Part shown: positions 16,216 to 22,182 of the stretch, piece by piece
Position numbering within the stretch: the first letter of the stretch is position 1
Layout of the letters: every line of letters starts with the position of its first letter
Source of the DNA: Verrucomicrobiales bacterium
GTDB lineage: Bacteria > Verrucomicrobiota > Verrucomicrobiia > Verrucomicrobiales > V1-33
Assembly: GCA_947460575.1 (NCBI GenBank)
Contig: CANHIJ010000035.1
Coordinates: forward strand, 1-33,020
Length of the DNA stretch: 33,020 bases
Reading direction: 5' to 3'
Program-made: the position numbers and the translations under genes
The notes under the pieces: model-generated
Database searches by the model: none
Told to the model about the DNA's origin: nothing
The model's input: the letters and a program-made list of their open reading frames with translations, nothing else

Positions 16216-17256
16216 ATGGACACGAAGCAGTGGGCGAGACTCGTTTTGGTGGCGCTGAGCCTTTTGGCTGGGGGCTGTGGATCGACCGCGGGCGGGCTGC
16301 GGCGGGGGCCACTGCCGCTGGAGGTGACGTTTTGGAAGCCGTGGCTTTTGAATACGGCGCGGGCGCCGTACGCCAAATTGTATGTGGAAGTGGATGCGGT
16401 GCGGGGGGCGGAGCCGCCGCAGCGCTGGCTTGACGAGATGGAGGCATTTTTGCGGGAGCAGTGCGACAAGCCTGGAGGGGTGACGGTGGTGCGCAGCGAT
16501 TTGATCGCGCCGGAGGAGGCGGCGGCGTCGTCGGTGACTTCGCTGGCGCTGCGGCATTTAGATGGGCCGCCGCCGGAGTCGGCTTACATTTATGTGCTCT
16601 ACTACAATAGCGCCTTGAATCCGCAGTTGAAGACGGCAAACCCGCACGCGGTGGTGTTTCCGTATCCGTGTGCGGTGGTGGTGGACCGGAACTACAACGA
16701 GGCGGGATTTGGCGATGTGTTGGGATCCCTGATTTTGAAGCACGAGGTGGCGCACTTGTTGGGGGCGGCGCGCGATCCTGCGCATGGGGATGGGGCGCAC
16801 TGCGGGAGGCGGGGGTGTTTGATGAATCCGGCATTTGAGTATGCGGGAGCGGGGCGGGGAGCGGGGCTGCAGCTGCAGATGACATTTTGCGCCGACTGCC
16901 TGCGGGATATGGCGCGGTGGCGGGCGACGGAGGCGCCGGGGAATTTGCGATTTCAGGGGGCCTATTTGGCGCGCCGGGAGGCGGGCTATTCGGTGTTGAC
17001 GCTGCCGAATGCGGTGCACTTGCATTTGGGCACGGCGGAGACCTTGCCTGGGGGGCCGCTGTGGGCGGCGATGAAGCGGGCGGGGTCTGGGCCGCTGCAG
17101 GGGCGGGAAGGGTTTATTTTGAGTTCAAGTGCGACGGGGAGCACGGCGTCGGTGCGGACGGCGCTGCGCTCGGCCGAGAAGGACCCGGTTTCCATGGTGC
17201 GGAAGTCGGCGCGGTTTTTTTCGGCGCAGATGGACCGGCAGGGCTTGCCGCCCTGA
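16216..17256 (+). CDS. Archaemetzincin-like zinc metalloprotease lipoprotein
   Basis: The ATG at 16216 starts a lipoprotein signal peptide ending LLAGGC, with acylated cysteine C21; the ATG at 16207 would add three residues. The 346-residue protein has a zinc-protease core in the order of archaemetzincins. HEVAHLLG (H176, E177, H180, G183) is followed by GAHC (H195, C196), four residues to C201, CLM with Met-turn candidate M203, then CADC (C225, C228) 21 residues later. The family signature is HExxHxxGx3Cx4CxMx17CxxC. Here the G-to-first-Cys gap is 12 residues rather than three, so the likely third zinc ligand, H195, is displaced. Function is inferred to be envelope peptidase; lipid anchoring is unusual for this family. 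The remaining ~120 residues are unassigned. Confidence 0.72.
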   Translation: MDTKQWARLVLVALSLLAGGCGSTAGGLRRGPLPLEVTFWKPWLLNTARAPYAKLYVEVDAVRGAEPPQRWLDEMEAFLREQCDKPGGVTVVRSDLIAPEEAAASSVTSLALRHLDGPPPESAYIYVLYYNSALNPQLKTANPHAVVFPYPCAVVVDRNYNEAGFGDVLGSLILKHEVAHLLGAARDPAHGDGAHCGRRGCLMNPAFEYAGAGRGAGLQLQMTFCADCLRDMARWRATEAPGNLRFQGAYLARREAGYSVLTLPNAVHLHLGTAETLPGGPLWAAMKRAGSGPLQGREGFILSSSATGSTASVRTALRSAEKDPVSMVRKSARFFSAQMDRQGLPP

Positions 17257-17268
17257 GGGCGGGGCAAG
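17244..17268 (+). other. Strong hairpin with the stop codon in its loop
   Basis: The segment 17244-17253 (CTTGCCGCCC) pairs with 17257-17268 through ten base pairs with a two-base bulge. The loop is exactly the TGA stop codon at 17254-17256. No T-run follows (the next bases are A-rich), so it is not a standard intrinsic terminator. It may stabilise the mRNA 3' end or affect termination of translation. Confidence 0.5.
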
Positions 17269-17335
17269 GAAATGGCAAAAAAGAGCGCTGCCGAGGCCGT
17301 AGATCCGTGCCAGGGTGGCGGCGGTATTCCACTAT

Positions 17336-18091
17336 ATGACTGATCCCCTTTCTACTCCTCCAGAGGCTGGCGCGGCCGGACCTGCGGTCAAAGCTCCCGT
17401 TAAGCCGGAGAATCCGCTGGCCAATCTTTTGCTGAACGTGCTGATTCCGGTGGTCATTTTGACCAATTTGAACAAGGACACCGGATTTCCGCAGTTGGGG
17501 CCGAAGGGGTCGCTGGTGGCGGCGCTGCTGTTTCCGATCGGGTACCAGCTGTATGACTACTGGGTGCGGCGGAAGTGGAATTTGTTTTCGCTGATTGGCT
17601 TCATCAGCGTTTTGCTCACTGGGGGGCTGGGGCTGCTCACGCTGAGCGCGCAGGTTTTTGCCTGGAAGGAGGCCTCGGTGCCGCTGGTGTTGGCGGCGCT
17701 GATTTTCTTTTCGCACCGCGGGAAAAAGCCGCTGGTGAAGACCCTATTGCTCAATCCGGACATGCTGGACATGGCGAAGATTGAGTCTGCGATTGAGCGC
17801 ACGGGGACGCGGGCGGGGTACGAGTGGCTGCTGTGGACAAGCACCTTGTTGCTGACGGCGACGATGTTGCTGAGCGCGGTGTTGAACTACTTTTTGGCGA
17901 TTTATTTTTTGCGGGACAAGGTGCCCGGTTCCGCTGAGTACACCGCGGGAATTGGGGCCCAGGCGGGCTGGGGCTACCTGGTGGTGGGGCTGCCGACTTT
18001 GCTGATGATGGCCTATGCGCTGTACCGGCTGTTCAAGGGGCTGAAGGTGTTGACGGGGCTGGAGACGGACGACCTCATGCTGCCGCGCTAG
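17336..18091 (+). CDS. VC0807-family integral membrane protein
   Basis: The ATG at 17336 (MTDPLSTPPEAG) is preferred; the open frame extends only seven codons upstream. The 251-residue protein has a short Pro-rich cytoplasmic N-terminus, then about six or seven hydrophobic segments. These include LLLNVLIPVVILTNL, SLVAALLFPIGYQLYDY, FSLIGFISVLLTGGLGLL, WLLWTSTLLLTATMLLSAVLNYFLAI and GYLVVGLPTLLMMAYALY. The pattern ENPLANLLLNVLIPVVIL...FPIGYQLYDYWVRRKWN...GFISVLLTGGLGLL matches the VC0807 family, an uncharacterised group loosely related in topology to septation protein A. Charged loops RRKWN and SHRGKKP would face the cytoplasm. It is convergent with the next gene (18 bp gap). Function unknown. 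Confidence 0.75.
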   Translation: MTDPLSTPPEAGAAGPAVKAPVKPENPLANLLLNVLIPVVILTNLNKDTGFPQLGPKGSLVAALLFPIGYQLYDYWVRRKWNLFSLIGFISVLLTGGLGLLTLSAQVFAWKEASVPLVLAALIFFSHRGKKPLVKTLLLNPDMLDMAKIESAIERTGTRAGYEWLLWTSTLLLTATMLLSAVLNYFLAIYFLRDKVPGSAEYTAGIGAQAGWGYLVVGLPTLLMMAYALYRLFKGLKVLTGLETDDLMLPR

Positions 18092-18109
18092 GCGGGGCGG
18101 GCGGGGCCC

Positions 18110-18826
18110 TCAGCGGCCGTTGGGATAGGGATTGGGCGGGGGCGGCAGGGGAGTGACCTTGCGCTGCACCCAGCCCGCGCCGTTGCCGACGCCTTGGCGC
18201 ACGCCCTGGGAGCCCTGGGTCCAGCTGCCTTTGAGGCGCTCCCAAAAGGAGCGGGGCGGTGGAGTCGGCAGGACGGGCTGAGGGGGGGCGGCGAGGGGTT
18301 GGACGAACCACTGCTGGGTGAGGATGGTGCCGGTGCTGGCGCCGATGGAGACTTCGCCGAGGCGGTTTCCGGAGGGGTCAACCAGGGTGACGAACCAGGC
18401 GGCGTTGGGGGAGAGTTCGAGGCAGCGGAGTTGGTAGTGGGCGCGGTCGAAGCCGACGCGGGCGGCGCGGGCGGCGCGGTCGGCGATTTCGAAGGCTTCT
18501 GTGGAGTCGATGTTGAGGCGGTGCATCGGCAGGGAGGTGCCGGAGATGCCGCGGGTTTTGGCTGGGGGGAGGGGGCCTTCGGAGAGGATGGCGTCTTTGT
18601 TGACGTAGAATTCCTGGATGGTGTTTTGGCGGTCGCGGGCGATGACGCGCCAGATGGGGGGTTGGGGGAAGCCGTTTTCGCCGGTGAGTTGGAGCATGCG
18701 GGGGAGGTAGTCGGCGCCGCGGTCGCGGGCGACGATGCGCATGGCATTTTTGCCGGTGGTTTGGGCCGGGGCGGGGGCGGGGGCGAGGAAGGCGGCGGCG
18801 CAGCAGAGGAGCAGGGAGGGCTTCAT
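18110..18826 (-). CDS. Secreted protein with PepSY-like central region, unknown function
   Basis: The 238-residue product begins with a signal peptide (MKPSLLLCCAAAFLAPAPAPAQ, cleavage near residue 22). The central part (~110-165) reads AFEIADRAARAARVGFDRAHYQLRCLEL, then AWFVTLVDPSGNRLGEVSIGASTGTIL. This follows the helix-plus-strand pattern of PepSY-type domains, which are often protease inhibitors or redox-associated modules; that resemblance is an inference from pattern alone. The C-terminal ~60 residues are Pro/Gly-rich with a WERLKGSWTQGSQGVRQGVG segment and no cell-wall anchor signal. It lies downstream of msrA on the same strand (46 bp apart) and could be co-transcribed with it. The start is preceded by a pyrimidine-rich CCC tract. 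Family not recognised with certainty. Confidence 0.68.
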   Translation of the reverse strand: MKPSLLLCCAAAFLAPAPAPAQTTGKNAMRIVARDRGADYLPRMLQLTGENGFPQPPIWRVIARDRQNTIQEFYVNKDAILSEGPLPPAKTRGISGTSLPMHRLNIDSTEAFEIADRAARAARVGFDRAHYQLRCLELSPNAAWFVTLVDPSGNRLGEVSIGASTGTILTQQWFVQPLAAPPQPVLPTPPPRSFWERLKGSWTQGSQGVRQGVGNGAGWVQRKVTPLPPPPNPYPNGR

Positions 18827-18872
18827 GGGAGGGGGAGGGAGCTCGGGGGAGGCGTTTATGGGCCTGGGGGGC

Positions 18873-19502
18873 TTATTCGTCTTCTGGCTTGAGGAGGCCG
18901 AGTTTTTTTAATTTGGGGAGGGTGCTGGACTGGCAGTAGCGGTAGTTGCCGGTTTTGTGGGGGACGTTTTTGTCGAAGTAGTCTTGGTGGTAGGCTTCGG
19001 CTTTGTAGAAAGTGGCGGCTTTGGCGATTTCGGTGACGATGGGGTCTTTGAATTTCCCGGCTTTGTCGAGTTCGGCCTTTACCTTTTCGGCGGTGGTTTT
19101 TTGTGCTTCGGAGTGGTAGTAGATGCCGGAGCGGTATTGGGTGCCGCGGTCGGCGCCTTGGCGGTTGAGGGTGGTGGGGTCGTGCATCTCGAAGAAGACC
19201 CGGGTGAGAGTTTCGAAGGGGAGGACGGCGGGGTCGAAGACGACTTCGACGGCTTCGGCGTGGCCGGTGAGGCCGGTGCAGACGTCGTCGTAGGTGGGGT
19301 TGGGGGTTTTGCCGTTGGTGTAGCCGCTGGTGGCGGAGAGAACGCCTTTGGTGCGCTGGAGGATGACTTCGGTGCACCAGAAGCAGCCGGTGGCGAGGGT
19401 GACGGTTTCCATGGGGGGAGTGGGAGCGGGGGCGGGGTCGGCGGCGAGGAGGGGGTTGGCGGCGAGGGCGGTGAGGGCGGCGAGGAGCGGGTGGAATTTC
19501 AT
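18873..19502 (-). CDS. msrA: Secreted peptide methionine sulfoxide reductase MsrA
   Basis: The ATG at 19502 opens a signal peptide (MKFHPLLAALTALAANPLLAA), and the catalytic domain starts at about residue 32; an upstream in-frame start lacks this logic. The 209-residue protein reduces methionine-S-sulfoxide in proteins. It has the active-site GCFWCTEVILQRTKGV (the GCFWC variant of GCFWG), GYTNGKTPNPTYDDVCTGLTGHAEAVEV, FFEMHDPTTLNRQGADRGTQYRSGIYY, YHQDYF and a C-terminal cysteine (YCQS) that can act as resolving cysteine. With a signal peptide it should repair oxidised periplasmic proteins. No msrB or msrP is visible next to it. The PepSY-like gene follows by 46 bp on the same strand. Confidence 0.93.
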   Translation of the reverse strand: MKFHPLLAALTALAANPLLAADPAPAPTPPMETVTLATGCFWCTEVILQRTKGVLSATSGYTNGKTPNPTYDDVCTGLTGHAEAVEVVFDPAVLPFETLTRVFFEMHDPTTLNRQGADRGTQYRSGIYYHSEAQKTTAEKVKAELDKAGKFKDPIVTEIAKAATFYKAEAYHQDYFDKNVPHKTGNYRYCQSSTLPKLKKLGLLKPEDE

Positions 19503-19551
19503 GATGGCTTGTGGGGGGAGCGCGGCGGAGGCGGGATGTTTCTTAGGAATT

Positions 19552-19573
19552 GCCCGGGAATAGCGCCCCGGGC
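19552..19573. other. GC-only inverted repeat between glyQS and msrA
   Basis: GCCCGGG (19552-19558) is a perfect inverted repeat of CCCGGGC (19567-19573) with an eight-base loop. It lies downstream of glyQS and upstream of msrA on the minus strand. No T-run follows, so it may be a weak terminator or an operator-like site. Confidence 0.4.
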
Positions 19574-19605
19574 CCAAAACTTAGCGGCGCCGAGCTTTTG
19601 CTTAG

Positions 19606-19623
19606 CCCCGGCGCGGGGTTTTT
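19606..19623 (+). terminator. Plus-strand intrinsic terminator against the glyQS 3' end
   Basis: CCCCG (19606-19610), loop GCG, CGGGG (19614-19618), then TTTTT (19619-19623) form a compact intrinsic terminator reading on the plus strand. No plus-strand gene precedes it; its T-run overlaps the complement of the glyQS stop codon. It could stop antisense transcription entering glyQS. Confidence 0.5.
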
Positions 19624-21379
19624 AGATGCGGGCGAGGAGCCAGGCGGAGAGTTCGCTGATTTTGAGGCGTTCTTGGGTGGCGCCGTCGCGCTGGCGGACG
19701 GTGACGGTGTCGGCGAGTTCGGGGCCTGTTTCGCCGAGGGTTTCGAAGTCGATGGTGACGCAGAAGGGGGTACCGATTTCGTCTTGGCGGGCGTAGCGGC
19801 GGCCGATGGCGCCGCTTTCGTCGTAGAAGGTGTTGAGTTTGCCTTTGAGCAGTTGGAAGACCTCGCGGGCTTTGGCGACGAGTTCGGGTTTATTTTTGAG
19901 GAGGGGGAAGACGCCGACTTTGATGGGGGCGATGCTGGGGTGGAGGCGGAGGACGGTGATGGTCTCGGACTTGCCCTTGGGGTCGATTTTTTCGTATTGC
20001 TCGAAGGCTTTGGCAATGACGGCGAGGGCCATGCGGTCGAGGCCGGCGGAGGGTTCGATGACGTGGGGGAGGTAGAATCCTTTGGCGAGGCGTTCGAACC
20101 AGGCGCGGACTTCGGGTTCGGAGAGGGCGCCTTTCTCTTTGGTTTGTTCGGCGGCGAGGCGGCGCTGGACCATGGCTTCGAGGGCCTCGGGGGGGAGGGC
20201 CGCGGCGGCGGTTTTGAGTTCTTCGTCGAAGAACTCGAGGGGTTTGCCGGCGTGTTTTTGGTGTTGGGAGAGGTCGAAATCGCCGCGGGCGGCGATGCCT
20301 TCGAGTTCTTCGGTGCCGAAGGGGAATTCGCAGAGGATGTCGACACAGGCGCGGGCGTAGTGGGCGAGCTCTTCCTTGGTTTGCCAATAATAGTGGATGA
20401 CGTTGCCGAGGCCGATGGATTGGTAGAAGGCAGTGCGCTGGGCGACCCAGTAGCGGTGCCAGAGTTCCCAGCCCCAGTTGGGTTGGGGGGTGGTGAGGTC
20501 GGCGCCTTCGGACCAGGGGGCGACGGAGCCGGAGATGATTTCGATGGCTTCATCGGGTTTGATGAAGAACTCGAGTTCCATCTGTTCGAATTCGCGGCTG
20601 CGGAAGGTAAAGTTGCGGGGGTTGATTTCGTTGCGGAAGGCTTTGCCGATTTGGCAGATGCCGAAGGGGACCTTGACGCGGCTGGAATCGACGACGTTTT
20701 TGTATTGGGCGAAGATGGCCTGAGCGGTTTCGGGACGGAGATAGGCCACGTTTTCGTCGCTCTCGACCGGGCCAGTGTGGGTTTTGAGCATGAGGTTAAA
20801 CATGCGGGGCTCGGTCAATTCGGCGCCGTTTTCGGGATTGAAGGCGGTGGTGCCTTCGACTTTTTCGCCGGTTTCGCCGCCGAGGGGTTCGGGGTCTTGG
20901 AGGCCGCGGGCGAGGTAGAAGGCGCGGGCGGTTTTGAGGGCGGACTCGCGGGGTTTGCCGGTGGGGGCGAGGGCGGCGAAGGGGACCGAGCTGGCGGTGT
21001 CGGCGGAGCCGGTGGCGCCGGTGAAGCGGTAGACCATGCCGTTTTGGGGTTCGATTTGGTCGGCGCGGAGGCGCTTATTGGTGACGAGGCAGTCGACCAT
21101 GGGGTCGGCGAAGGTATCGACGTGGCCGGAAGCCTTCCAGATGGCGGGGTGCATGATGATGGTGGCGTCGAGGCCGACGACGTCTTCGCGTTCGCGGGTC
21201 ATGGTGCGCCACCAGGCGTCGCGGAGGTTGCGTTTGAGTTCCGCGCCGAGGGGGCCGTAGTCCCAGAAGCCGTTGATGCCGCCGTAGATTTCGGAGGACT
21301 GGAAGATGAAGCCGCGGCGCTTGCAGAGGCTGACGATTTTTTCCATGGTGGGAGTTTCGGACTTGGCGGGAGCGGACAT
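19622..21379 (-). CDS. glyQS: Glycyl-tRNA synthetase, single-chain (alpha2, eukaryote/archaea type)
   Basis: The ATG at 21379 (MSAPAKSETPTMEKIVSLCKRRGFIFQSSEIYGG) matches the family N-terminus; the frame is open 50 codons further but with no family sequence. The 585-residue enzyme charges tRNA-Gly. Class II motifs are visible: GFWDYGPLGAELKRNLRDAWW (motif 1 region), FRNEINPRNFTFRSREFEQMELEFF (motif 2) and PHVIEPSAGLDRMALAV (motif 3). The C-terminal anticodon-binding domain starts near LHPSIAPIKVGVFPLLKN and contains IGRRYARQDEIGTPFCVTIDFET. It is the single-polypeptide type, not the bacterial GlyQ+GlyS tetramer. It is divergent to pgsA, with a pyrimidine-rich leader ending in CCC. Confidence 0.95.
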   Translation of the reverse strand: MSAPAKSETPTMEKIVSLCKRRGFIFQSSEIYGGINGFWDYGPLGAELKRNLRDAWWRTMTREREDVVGLDATIIMHPAIWKASGHVDTFADPMVDCLVTNKRLRADQIEPQNGMVYRFTGATGSADTASSVPFAALAPTGKPRESALKTARAFYLARGLQDPEPLGGETGEKVEGTTAFNPENGAELTEPRMFNLMLKTHTGPVESDENVAYLRPETAQAIFAQYKNVVDSSRVKVPFGICQIGKAFRNEINPRNFTFRSREFEQMELEFFIKPDEAIEIISGSVAPWSEGADLTTPQPNWGWELWHRYWVAQRTAFYQSIGLGNVIHYYWQTKEELAHYARACVDILCEFPFGTEELEGIAARGDFDLSQHQKHAGKPLEFFDEELKTAAAALPPEALEAMVQRRLAAEQTKEKGALSEPEVRAWFERLAKGFYLPHVIEPSAGLDRMALAVIAKAFEQYEKIDPKGKSETITVLRLHPSIAPIKVGVFPLLKNKPELVAKAREVFQLLKGKLNTFYDESGAIGRRYARQDEIGTPFCVTIDFETLGETGPELADTVTVRQRDGATQERLKISELSAWLLARI

Positions 21380-21506
21380 GGGGGTGAGGAAAGCGGCGGG
21401 CGGGGCTGGGTGCAAAGGGAAATGAAAACGGGAGGCGGCTGGCGGGGGTGGGGATATTTTGCCGATTGGGGCTGCGGAGCGGCAGGAAGGGGGTATGGTT
21501 GAGGCT

Positions 21507-22088
21507 ATGAATGTGGCCAATGGGATCACTCTTTTTCGGATGTTGTTGATCCCGGTGTTTGTGGGACTGGCGCTGTACTACGGGCGGAGTTTGGCGGCGG
21601 GGCAGGCGGTGGAGGCGTATCGCTGGGGAGCGGCGGCGGTGTTTTTGGTGGCTTCGGCGAGCGACTGGGTGGACGGCTGGGTGGCGCGCCACTGCAATCA
21701 GCAGACGCGGCTGGGGACGATGTTGGACCCGATTGCGGACAAGCTTCTGATGTTAGCGGCGCTCTTGACGCTGTCGCTTTTTTGGGCGCGGGGGGAACGG
21801 TTCCCGCTGTGGTTTCCGATTTTGGTGATTAGTAAGGATGTGCTGTCGTTTGGGGGGGCGTGCTTGATCCACTATTGCGTGGGGAAGGTGATCATCCGGC
21901 CGCATTGGACGGGGAAGGTGTCGACGGTGGCGCTGATGGTGGCGCTTTCTTGGGTGATGCTGCGCTTGGAATGGCTGCCGCCGCTGGTGCCAGTGGTGGT
22001 GGCGGCGGTGTTTGTGGTGGCGTCGGGGATCGCCTACATTGTGGATTGCGTGGTGCAGATCCGGGAGGGGGAGGCGGTGCGGCGGTAG
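21507..22088 (+). CDS. pgsA: CDP-diacylglycerol-glycerol-3-phosphate 3-phosphatidyltransferase (PgsA-type)
   Basis: The ATG at 21507 gives MNVANGITLFRMLLIPVFVGLALYYG, the standard family start; an in-frame ATG at 21495 adds only four residues. The 193-residue membrane enzyme carries the complete CDP-alcohol phosphotransferase motif Dx2DGx2ARx8Gx3Dx3D as SDWVDGWVARHCNQQTRLGT followed by MLDPIADK. It transfers a phosphatidyl group from CDP-diacylglycerol, most likely to glycerol-3-phosphate for phosphatidylglycerol synthesis. About five or six hydrophobic segments are present. A relative with another alcohol acceptor cannot be excluded, but length and N-terminus favour PgsA. It is divergent to glyQS, and der follows after 94 bp with a stem-loop between. 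Confidence 0.88.
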   Translation: MNVANGITLFRMLLIPVFVGLALYYGRSLAAGQAVEAYRWGAAAVFLVASASDWVDGWVARHCNQQTRLGTMLDPIADKLLMLAALLTLSLFWARGERFPLWFPILVISKDVLSFGGACLIHYCVGKVIIRPHWTGKVSTVALMVALSWVMLRLEWLPPLVPVVVAAVFVVASGIAYIVDCVVQIREGEAVRR

Positions 22089-22117
22089 GGGCGCAATCGC
22101 GATCTGGGGCGATATAA

Positions 22118-22151
22118 GCTTGCGCCGGGGCGGTTCCGGCGTGAGGCAAGC
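22118..22151 (+). promoter_or_regulatory. Stem-loop in the pgsA-der gap
   Basis: GCTTGC (22118-22123) plus GCCGG (22124-22128) pair with CCGGC (22136-22140) plus GCAAGC (22146-22151). This is an 11-bp stem with a 7-base loop and a 5-base bulge (22141-22145). It sits 29 bases after the pgsA stop and 31 bases before the der ATG. No T-run follows, so it may be an mRNA leader element or a processing/partial termination site. A TATAAG word at 22113-22118 abuts it, but no matching -35 is clear. Confidence 0.5.
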
Positions 22152-22182
22152 GATTCCCCGAATTTCTCCCCCAGAATAAGTT

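Noticed and set aside
14446..16557. Minus-strand open frame of 703 codons
   Set aside because: It is Arg/Pro-dominated, overlaps the repeat protein and the metalloprotease-like gene, and has no recognisable domain.
19550..21502. Plus-strand open frame of 650 codons opposite glyQS
   Set aside because: It lies entirely antisense to a clear glycyl-tRNA synthetase, its translation is low-complexity Gly/Ala/Glu/Asp, and it has no family motifs. It results from the lack of TTA, CTA and TCA codons in the C-ending minus-strand gene.
22091..22118. Sigma-70-like promoter before der (TATAAG at 22113-22118)
   Set aside because: No acceptable -35 box at the right distance was found, and the word overlaps the stem-loop.
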